Position numbers and translations under genes: made by a program
NCBI GenBank assembly: GCA_946618395.1
Contig: CAMOLD010000085.1
Coordinates: 1 to 6,047 of the forward strand
Direction of reading: 5' to 3'
Source: an uncultured Clostridia bacterium
GTDB lineage: Bacteria; Bacillota; Clostridia; Oscillospirales; CAG-272
Length of the DNA stretch: 6,047 bases
Notes under the pieces: model-generated
Seen by the model: only the letters and a program-made list of their open reading frames with translations
Database searches by the model: none
What the model was told of the DNA's origin: nothing
Part shown: positions 1 through 5,030 of the stretch, one piece after another
Numbering within the stretch: the stretch's first letter is position 1
Layout of the letters: every line of letters begins with the position of its first letter

Positions 1-1661
1 TGAATGGCGCTGATGGCGTCATAGGTAAATTGGTTGGCAACAATGGTCAACCGGGTCTTCATTCCGCCCGAAGCGCGCACTTTGAGACGCTGCGCGTCCG
101 AAAAGACCAGACCGCGGCGTTTCAGAATGTCCAGCGTGACGGTATCTCCGTCATCAAAATGCAAATCGAGGAGCGCAACGTCCACCTGCGCAAGGTCGGC
201 ATCCACCTTTCTGCCCTTGGGTGCCAGCTCCGGGCCTGCCTGCTTTTCTTCAAAGAAGTTATCGGGCACTTGATCCATCAAGGAAATCTGATCGCCCCAG
301 GTGGGTTTTGCGGGTTCTTCCTCGGCAAAAGCGGGAACGGCTTCTTCCTGCTCCTCATATACCGAGTCGTCTTCCTCAAATTCCGGCGCCGTCATTTCCA
401 TTTCCGACTCGGTTTCTTCGTCCATTGTGGAAACCGCGCTGAAATCGGGCTCGTCCGGCAAAAATTCTTTGCCCTCGGGTTGCGGCTCGGCAGTGTTGTC
501 ATATTCAAATTCACTTGCCACCTTTTCCAAACGGGTGGTCACCTTGACCAGCTTGCGCTTGACAAGGTTGTCCATCGTATCAAACGGATATTGGCTCTCG
601 TAGTCCACCGGCTCAATATCAATGGGAACAAGCCCGTGCTCTTCGCTCACGCGCTGGACAAGCTCCAACGCCCAGTTATACTTGCGCTGGGTGCGGATTT
701 TATAGCGGAACGGCGTTTCGGAATACTTACGCAGTTCTCCAACGTCCTGACCGCGGTAAACGGTGCCCTCCAAAGAGGCGGGGTCAATGGCAAAATAAAT
801 TTCCAAAATCCGGGTTTTCACGTTGATTTTTGCAATCTGCGCGCGTCCGTTGTGGAAGCTGTCCGCCGTCCAGCTCAAACGCGATTTGGTGCCCTTATAG
901 GAAAGGAGCGCGTTTTTCAGACCGCTGTAATAGCGTTTGATTTGCGGCTCGGATTGAATCAGTTTGGATTCAAAGGATTTGCGATAACGCTCAATGATAT
1001 TGCTGTCGGTTGCCGGGTCATAGCCAACAATCCGCTCGTTGCCGGTAAAGAGGTTGGGATCGTCCGAGGCGTCAACCGCTTCGGTCTCCTCCTCGTCGGC
1101 GTCACCGTCCAGCGAGGAAATATCGTCGTCGGCATCCTCGTCAAAGTCTTTTTGCGTTTCGTAGGGTTTGGAAAGGTATGCGGCGGCGGGAATCACCTTG
1201 GGTTCATCGGACTCTGCCGCATCGTCAAACGCAAACATGGCGGAGTGAAGATCCTTTTTGGGGTCGGCTTTTTCCGTTTTGGTGTTGGACAACGCGTCAA
1301 ATACGTTGATCTTTTTAACCGGTTGTTTTTCCGGCTTGACAAACAGAATCCCCTTGAAATAGCAATAAATCACCAGCGCGGCAAGCGCCAAAGCGCCAAA
1401 AAGGGCAAGCGCCGCCAAAGCGATCAGCCAGGCTGCGCGGGTGCGAATTCCGGCGCCGGTAACAAGCATGACCGCCATGGGGAAAAATTCGGTTTCTCCG
1501 GCTTTTTTCTGCTCATCGGCTTTTTTTGCCGCAACAATCTTACGAATCAGATATGCAATGCAAAAAGCCTCCGCCGCAAAAACGCCGATCAAAACGAATG
1601 CAACCGGGAAAAACCAGGAAAATCGATTTTCGGTTACCAAATTTGCCATGAATGCCAGCAC
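1..1661 (-). CDS. Membrane-anchored protein with C-terminal uL15-like domain, 3' end outside the window
   Basis: Function unknown. The reading frame is open for 553 codons and leaves the window at the left edge without a stop. Two hydrophobic segments are predicted at about residues 14-38 and 77-103, with a basic loop between (R40, K41, K46, K47, K52, K53) and a further short hydrophobic stretch at 59-71. Acidic linkers at about 146-203 and 388-476 flank a mixed module (about 221-350) containing patterns such as YYSGLKNALLSYKG and LEIYFAIDP. From memory this module recurs in uncharacterised Firmicutes proteins, but I cannot name the family. Residues about 494-553 fit the C-terminal half of ribosomal protein uL15: a DDGDTVT turn, then LKRRGL, RLKVRASGG, LTIVANQFTYDAISAI. 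The family normally ends a few residues after this point, so little is missing. GTG at 1661 is chosen as start because GGAGG lies 8 nt upstream; ATG at 1649 would be 20 nt away. It is not the housekeeping L15 (about 145 aa, no membrane segments). It is transcribed divergently from the DUF5685 operon. Confidence 0.85.
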   Translation of the reverse strand, partial: MLAFMANLVTENRFSWFFPVAFVLIGVFAAEAFCIAYLIRKIVAAKKADEQKKAGETEFFPMAVMLVTGAGIRTRAAWLIALAALALFGALALAALVIYCYFKGILFVKPEKQPVKKINVFDALSNTKTEKADPKKDLHSAMFAFDDAAESDEPKVIPAAAYLSKPYETQKDFDEDADDDISSLDGDADEEETEAVDASDDPNLFTGNERIVGYDPATDSNIIERYRKSFESKLIQSEPQIKRYYSGLKNALLSYKGTKSRLSWTADSFHNGRAQIAKINVKTRILEIYFAIDPASLEGTVYRGQDVGELRKYSETPFRYKIRTQRKYNWALELVQRVSEEHGLVPIDIEPVDYESQYPFDTMDNLVKRKLVKVTTRLEKVASEFEYDNTAEPQPEGKEFLPDEPDFSAVSTMDEETESEMEMTAPEFEEDDSVYEEQEEAVPAFAEEEPAKPTWGDQISLMDQVPDNFFEEKQAGPELAPKGRKVDADLAQVDVALLDLHFDDGDTVTLDILKRRGLVFSDAQRLKVRASGGMKTRLTIVANQFTYDAISAI

Positions 1662-1669
1662 GATTCTTG

Positions 1670-1674
1670 CCTCC
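1670..1674 (-). promoter_or_regulatory. Ribosome binding site deciding a GTG start
   Basis: The minus strand reads GGAGG, 8 nt before GTG at 1661. The in-frame ATG at 1649 is too far away to use it, so GTG is preferred and adds MLAF ahead of the next methionine. Confidence 0.7.
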
Positions 1675-1680
1675 GTTCCC

Positions 1681-1698
1681 CTCCGACCTTCCTCGGAG
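1681..1698 (-). promoter_or_regulatory. Leader hairpin ahead of the uL15-like gene
   Basis: The inverted repeat CTCCGA / TCGGAG (6 bp) encloses a GGAAGG loop and lies in the predicted 44-nt leader of the minus-strand gene, 7 nt upstream of its GGAGG site. The 5' arm (CTCCG) could instead pair with CGGAG at 1671-1675, which contains most of the ribosome site. The pairing is seen in the sequence; any regulatory role is inference. Confidence 0.4.
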
Positions 1699-1711
1699 AT
1701 ATATATAATTT

Positions 1712-1740
1712 ATTTTAACATAATTATAAACGGTTTGCAA
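1712..1740 (-). promoter_or_regulatory. Sigma-70/SigA-type promoter for the uL15-like gene
   Basis: On the minus strand, -35 TTGCAA (1740-1735) and -10 TAAAAT (1717-1712) are separated by exactly 17 nt. The -10 is preceded by TG plus one base, an extended -10. Transcription would begin near 1705, giving a leader of about 44 nt. Another TATAAT at 1728-1723 has no good -35 at the right distance. Confidence 0.7.
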
Positions 1741-1796
1741 GACCAACTTGCACATTTTTTGAAAAAAACGGGATATTTTCTGAGACAAAAAATGCA

Positions 1797-1832
1797 AATT
1801 TGCGGCAAAAGTCCTGCTTTTTTTGCCAAATT
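1797..1832. repeat. Imperfect inverted repeat (12 bp stem with bulge)
   Basis: AATTTG, a 2-nt bulge (CG) and GCAAAA pair with TTTTGC and CAAATT across a 10-nt loop (1811-1820). The left arm overlaps the palindrome at 1794-1803. On the minus strand a T-run follows shortly after the stem (TGCATTTTTTG), so a degenerate leftward terminator is possible, but no gene ends there. Confidence 0.5.
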
Positions 1833-1895
1833 CTTTTCGAAGCGCCGCTTTTCGCGTTTTCCGGGCGTCGAAAAAGTCGGGCAAGTCCGCGTTCC

Positions 1896-1923
1896 TGCCG
1901 GGACGGTGCGCGTTTTCCCGGCA
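1896..1923. repeat. Perfect 8-bp GC-rich inverted repeat
   Basis: TGCCGGGA (1896-1903) and TCCCGGCA (1916-1923) are exact reverse complements around a 12-nt loop. There is no T-tract on either side, so it does not look like a terminator. It lies 45 nt upstream of the -35 element of the plus-strand operon. An operator or part of a structured RNA are both possible. Confidence 0.5.
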
Positions 1924-1967
1924 AATAAGAAGAAATTGTAACTTTTTTGTTCTTTTCAAATTTTTAC

Positions 1968-1996
1968 TTGCTTTTTTTCATAAAATGCGGTATGAT
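1968..1996 (+). promoter_or_regulatory. Sigma-70/SigA-type promoter for the three-gene operon
   Basis: -35 TTGCTT (1968-1973) and -10 TATGAT (1991-1996) are 17 nt apart. The predicted start is near 2003, leaving a leader of about 29 nt with the ribosome site AGGGAG at 2018-2023. Confidence 0.75.
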
Positions 1997-2017
1997 AAAG
2001 ATAATAAAAAGCGGAAA

Positions 2018-2023
2018 AGGGAG
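2018..2023 (+). promoter_or_regulatory. Ribosome binding site fixing the DUF5685 start
   Basis: AGGGAG ends 8 nt before ATG at 2032. An in-frame GTG at 2023 overlaps this site and is therefore not used. The resulting N-terminus MFGYVR is the one expected for the family. Confidence 0.7.
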
Positions 2024-2031
2024 TGTGGTTT

Positions 2032-2913
2032 ATGTTTGGTTACGTTCGCGTTCATGCTCCCGATTTGCGCCTTTGCGAATGGGATTGCTACCGCGCCTAT
2101 TATTGCGGGCTCTGCAAAGCCATGGGCTCCTGCACAGGGCAATGCTCCCGCCTTTCTTTGAGCTATGACTTTGTCTTTCTTGCCGCCGTGCGTTGCTCGC
2201 TGGCGGGGGAAAAGCCCGAGCCGAAAAAATTCCGGTGCCTCTTACACCCCCTGCGCCGCCGATTAAAGGTTCAAAAATCGCCGCAGCTTTCCTATTGCGC
2301 CGACGCTTCCGCTTTGCTGCTTGCCGCAAAAATTGAGGACGACTTGCAGGACGAGCGCGGTTTTCGCCGTTTGCGCGCCTGGTTCCGCCGCCTCTTTTTC
2401 CATAAAGCCGTGCGGGTTGCCAAAAAGCGATACCCGGAGCTTTACCAAAAAATCAACGTCCACCTTGCCAGACTGCACGAGATTGAAAAAGACGAAACCT
2501 TGCAAAGCGCCGATACCCCTGCCGAGGTGTTCGGCAACCTGCTTGCCGACATTTTCAGCGAAGGATTTGAAGGCGGGCAGGCGCGCATTGCCGCCGCCAT
2601 CGGAAACGCCGTTGGGCGGTGGATCTACCTTGCCGACGCCGCCGATGACCTTGCGCAGGACGTCAAAAAGAAGCGGTATAATCCCTTGGTGCAACTATTC
2701 GGACCCACACCGGAGGCGGCAGACTGGGAAAGTCTGCAAACCGGGTTGACCGCAACGCTGGTCCCCGCGCGCCGCGCATTTGAACTGATGGACGATTTTC
2801 CAACCCCCGAGTTGCGCGAACTGATTGCAAATATTCTGTATGTCGGGCTTCCCAAAATGTCCGAAAAAATCATTTGCAAAAACCAAAATCCCAAAAAAGG
2901 AGATTCCCAATGA
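2032..2913 (+). CDS. DUF5685-like protein
   Basis: A 293-residue, probably cytosolic and largely helical protein of unknown function. The N-terminus MFGYVRVHAPDLRL followed by YRAYYCGLCKAMG and LSYDFVFLAAV matches what I recall of the DUF5685 family in Clostridia. Cysteines crowd the first 40 residues (C15, C19, C25, C28, C34, C38), and C69 with H72-P73 follow; C25, C28, C69 and H72 could form a metal site. Two aspartate-rich motifs stand out: KIEDDLQD (100-107) and DAADDLAQD (202-210), the latter followed by KKKRYNP (212-218). Their spacing of about 100 residues in an all-helical protein recalls isoprenoid synthases, but this is only a motif-level resemblance. There is no signal peptide or membrane segment. 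Its TGA overlaps the ATG of the next gene (ATGA), so the two are translationally coupled. It is the first gene of the operon from the promoter at 1968. Confidence 0.85.
   Translation: MFGYVRVHAPDLRLCEWDCYRAYYCGLCKAMGSCTGQCSRLSLSYDFVFLAAVRCSLAGEKPEPKKFRCLLHPLRRRLKVQKSPQLSYCADASALLLAAKIEDDLQDERGFRRLRAWFRRLFFHKAVRVAKKRYPELYQKINVHLARLHEIEKDETLQSADTPAEVFGNLLADIFSEGFEGGQARIAAAIGNAVGRWIYLADAADDLAQDVKKKRYNPLVQLFGPTPEAADWESLQTGLTATLVPARRAFELMDDFPTPELRELIANILYVGLPKMSEKIICKNQNPKKGDSQ
2897..2903 (+). promoter_or_regulatory. Ribosome binding site for the J-domain gene
   Basis: AAGGAGA inside the last codons of the upstream gene sits 6 nt before ATG 2910. It selects this start over an in-frame ATG at 2874, which has no such site and would add 12 residues unlike a J-domain N-terminus. 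Confidence 0.7.
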
Positions 2914-3530
2914 CCGATCCCTATTCAACACTCGGCATTCGCCCGGACGCCACCGACGAAGAAGTCAAGCAGGCATACCGCGAGCTTGCCCGCAAATATC
3001 ATCCCGACCGCTACCGCGACAGCGACCTTGCCGATCTTGCAAGCGAGAAGATGAAAGAGATCAACGCGGCGTATGAGGAGATTCAAAAAATGCGTTCCAC
3101 CGCCTCATCATCCGGCTCTTCGCGCACGGGGTCCGGGAACGCGAACGGCGGCACAAGGACCAGCACAAAGTTTGCCGAGATCCGCACTCTCATCAACAAT
3201 AACAACATCCGGGAGGCGGACCGCCGTCTGCGCGCCTTTGCGCCCGAAGAAAGAAACGCCGAATGGCATTTTTTAACCGGGTGCATCCTCTTCAAACGCG
3301 GCTATTTTGTGGACGCGCAAAAGCTGTTTGACCGCGCCTGCGAAATGGACCCCTACAACCAGGAATATCAAAACGCGCGCAACCAGGTAAACTATCAGGC
3401 AAACGACGCCTCCGGTTACCGCACCGCGCAAACGAGCAGTTTTAACAACACCTGCAACTGTTGCAGCAGCCTTCTTTGCGCCGATTGCTGCTGCGAGTGC
3501 ATGGGCGGCGACCTGATTCCCTGCTGCTGA
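2910..3530 (+). CDS. J-domain protein with TPR-like helices and cysteine-rich tail
   Basis: A 206-residue DnaJ-like co-chaperone. Residues 3-62 form a J domain: DPYSTLGI opening, helix II QAYRELARKY, the invariant HPD at 31-33 that stimulates DnaK ATPase, and helix III ending in INAAYEEIQ. A Ser/Gly/Thr-rich linker (63-86) leads to about 75 residues of helices (87-162) with TPR-like pattern, for example WHFLTGCILFKRGYFVDAQ and LFDRACEMDPYN. The C-terminus (182-206) holds ten cysteines in 25 residues, including CADCCCECMGG and a terminal CC. It lacks the Gly/Phe region, the four CxxCxGxG repeats and the substrate-binding beta domains of true DnaJ, so it is a specialised J protein, not dnaJ. 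The tail could bind metal, carry lipid or form disulfides; none is shown. It overlaps the gene before by 4 nt and the gene after by 1 nt. A similar Cys-tailed J protein is, from memory, common in Clostridia. Confidence 0.9.
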   Translation: MTDPYSTLGIRPDATDEEVKQAYRELARKYHPDRYRDSDLADLASEKMKEINAAYEEIQKMRSTASSSGSSRTGSGNANGGTRTSTKFAEIRTLINNNNIREADRRLRAFAPEERNAEWHFLTGCILFKRGYFVDAQKLFDRACEMDPYNQEYQNARNQVNYQANDASGYRTAQTSSFNNTCNCCSSLLCADCCCECMGGDLIPCC

Positions 3531-4063
3531 TGAGAAGTCAAAAAATGCGCAGGCAAACCATTTGCCTGACGCTTTCCGCCCTGCTTGCCGCCCTTGGCGT
3601 GGTATTGCTGGGGCTGGGGAGCTTATTTGAAACGTTGGACCTTTCCATGGCGGCGCTGGCTTCCTTCTTCTGCATTTACGCAGTCATCGAAATGCGCGGC
3701 GGCTACCCCTGGATGATCTGGGCGGTAACAACGGGGCTTGCCTTTTTGATCCTGCCCCAAAAAACGCCGGCGCTCTTCTATCTTTTCCTCGGTCACTATC
3801 CAATGATCAAGGCGCTGACCGAACGATTACCGCGCACAGTTTCGTGGGTCATCAAGCTGGTTTGGCTCCATCTTTCCGGACTGCTGATTTTTCTGACCAT
3901 GCGTTTTTTGCTTGCCCCGAGTGCAACCTGGGATTTTCGCGCATGGTATTGGATTTTGCTGTATCTTGGTGTGCTGGCGGCGTTCATCCTGTTTGACCTT
4001 GCCCTGACGCGCATCATCACCTTTTATCTTGTCCGCCTGCAAAAAAGGATAGGAATTAAGTAA
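3530..4063 (+). CDS. Multi-pass membrane protein of unknown function
   Basis: A 177-residue integral membrane protein. I do not recognise a named family. Five or so hydrophobic segments are visible: about 10-30, 36-54, 58-75 (perhaps continuing through 79-90), 105-129 and 137-168, with a basic C-terminus (RLQKRIGIK). Short polar loops contain IEMRGGYPW (53-61) and GHYPMIK (88-94), which look like conserved family signatures rather than random loops. The start ATG at 3530 overlaps the previous stop (TGATG), implying re-initiation, because no good ribosome site lies upstream. ATG 3545 (172 aa) is an alternative with weak GAGAAG ahead of it. It is the last gene of the operon; a strong terminator starts 6 nt after its TAA. 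Its place directly behind the J-protein gene suggests it may be the membrane partner of that protein, which is inference. Confidence 0.85.
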   Translation: MRSQKMRRQTICLTLSALLAALGVVLLGLGSLFETLDLSMAALASFFCIYAVIEMRGGYPWMIWAVTTGLAFLILPQKTPALFYLFLGHYPMIKALTERLPRTVSWVIKLVWLHLSGLLIFLTMRFLLAPSATWDFRAWYWILLYLGVLAAFILFDLALTRIITFYLVRLQKRIGIK

Positions 4064-4068
4064 AAATC

Positions 4069-4103
4069 AAAAAGGACTTTTCCGCATCGGAAAAGTCCTT
4101 TTT
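4069..4103. terminator. Bidirectional rho-independent terminator
   Basis: A perfect 15-bp stem, AAAAAGGACTTTTCC (4069-4083) and GGAAAAGTCCTTTTT (4089-4103), encloses a GCATC loop. T-runs follow on both strands (TTTTTCTTT rightward, TTTTTGATTTTT leftward). It lies between converging genes, 6 nt after the plus-strand operon and 15 nt after the lipid kinase stop, and so ends both transcripts. Confidence 0.93.
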
Positions 4104-4118
4104 CTTTGTTGCCTTTTT

Positions 4119-5030
4119 TCAATCCTTTTTCGGCACGGCAAACCGAAGCGCGCCGGGAAGAACGCGAACGGTGAATTTGTTGCGAAAAACCAGCTCTCCG
4201 TCCAGCGAGAAGGCAAACCCCTCCGGCGCCTCCACTTCAATCTCCTTGCCGCGGCGGTAGACCAGCACCTTTTCAAACTTGGGGTTATCCAGGTGCGTTC
4301 CCTCGGTGTAGTATTTGACCAGCGAAACAAATTTCAGGCGCGAGACGGGGTGAATCAGGCAAACCTCCAAAAGCCCGTCGTTGTCCAGCGAGCGCGGCGC
4401 GCAGCGGTAGGAACCGCCAACATATTGCCCGTTTGCAATGGTGCAAAGCAGGATGGTTCCGGCGGGGTTGAGCAGTTCGCCGTCCACCGTGACGCGGCAT
4501 TTGTTTTTCATGCCTTTCAAAAGCGCAACCAAAACGCCGGTGCGGTAGGCGTTGTTGCCGCCAATAATCTTCTTGCGGCGCACGTTTTCCACCGTTTTTG
4601 CAACGCAGGAGTCAAACCCGAAATGCACGGCATTGACGGCGTAGCGGTCGCCCACCTGAATAACGTCAATTTTCTCTTCGGTCGCCTTGGTTTGCGCCGC
4701 AAGATCCAAAAACAGCTCCGAGCCGCCGTAGTATTTCACAAAATCGTTGCCCGAGCCGCAGGGGTAGCACCCCACCGAGGCATTGGAAAACCCGACCGCG
4801 CCGCTGACGACTTCATTCAGCGTTCCGTCGCCGCCGCAGGCGTAAAAGCGGTAGTCTTCCTCCGGGTGTTCTTGGCAAAGCGTGCGGATGTAGGAAGTCG
4901 CGTCACCCGGTCCCTGGGTGCGGTAAACTTCATAGTCGGCGGCAAATTCGCCGTCTGCAAGGCGGGCGCAAAGCTTATCGAAAGCGTTTTCTTTGCCCGC
5001 CGCGGGATTGATGACAAAAATATGTTTCAT
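4119..5030 (-). CDS. Diacylglycerol/lipid kinase family protein (YegS/DgkB type)
   Basis: A 303-residue soluble lipid kinase, the usual length for the family, expected to phosphorylate diacylglycerol or a related lipid at the inner membrane face using ATP, returning it to phosphatidic acid. The N-terminal DAGK catalytic domain has NPAAG (8-12), the nucleotide-binding GGDGT (66-70, with D68) and GSGND (92-96). The C-terminal domain has HFGFDS (136-141), APRSLDNDGLLEV (211-223) and LDGE (276-279); D277 corresponds to the residue proposed as catalytic base in staphylococcal DgkB. All key motifs are intact, so it should be active; which lipid it uses cannot be read from sequence. Start: ATG at 5030 with AAGGAA at 5038-5043, 7 nt upstream. 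The ATG overlaps the mutY TGA by 4 nt, so translation is coupled, and no promoter of its own is visible. It is followed by the shared terminator. Confidence 0.93.
   Translation of the reverse strand: MKHIFVINPAAGKENAFDKLCARLADGEFAADYEVYRTQGPGDATSYIRTLCQEHPEEDYRFYACGGDGTLNEVVSGAVGFSNASVGCYPCGSGNDFVKYYGGSELFLDLAAQTKATEEKIDVIQVGDRYAVNAVHFGFDSCVAKTVENVRRKKIIGGNNAYRTGVLVALLKGMKNKCRVTVDGELLNPAGTILLCTIANGQYVGGSYRCAPRSLDNDGLLEVCLIHPVSRLKFVSLVKYYTEGTHLDNPKFEKVLVYRRGKEIEVEAPEGFAFSLDGELVFRNKFTVRVLPGALRFAVPKKD

Larger units (their letters stand above)
1741..1967. other. Non-coding stretch between divergent promoters
   Basis: No credible gene is seen on either strand. The flanks are AT-rich, but about 1838-1922 is clearly GC-richer and holds several inverted repeats, annotated separately. 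A 10-bp palindrome GCAAATTTGC lies at 1794-1803. A weak plus-strand promoter-like pair, TTGCAC (1748-1753) and GATATT (1772-1777) 18 nt apart, could transcribe the hairpin region, but the -10 is poor. Open frames crossing this stretch lack ribosome sites and give low-complexity basic peptides. Confidence 0.5.

Noticed and set aside
30..1718. Long plus-strand open frame of 562 codons
   Set aside because: It is in exact codon register with the minus-strand uL15-like gene. Plus-strand stops would need TTA, CTA or TCA codons in the real gene, which it avoids. The translation is rich in Phe, Gly and Arg without domain patterns, and the minus strand has a promoter, a ribosome site and a recognisable domain.
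1797..1832. Hairpin considered as a functional terminator
   Set aside because: The stem is bulged, the T-run on the minus strand is displaced from the stem, and no gene ends nearby on either strand; kept only as an inverted repeat.
1540..1959. Minus-strand open frame of 139 codons crossing the intergenic region
   Set aside because: It runs through the promoter and start of the uL15-like gene in another frame, has no good ribosome site, and gives a Lys/Arg/Phe-rich peptide without recognisable pattern.
1823..2161. Plus-strand open frame of 112 codons ahead of the DUF5685-like gene
   Set aside because: It crosses the clear promoter at 1968-1996 and overlaps the real start in another frame; the peptide looks random.
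2263..2694. Minus-strand open frame of 143 codons opposite the DUF5685-like gene
   Set aside because: In register with the real plus-strand gene and without a ribosome site or family features.
2910..3530. Assignment as DnaJ itself
   Set aside because: There is no Gly/Phe region, no CxxCxGxG zinc repeats and no C-terminal substrate-binding domain; only the J domain is shared.
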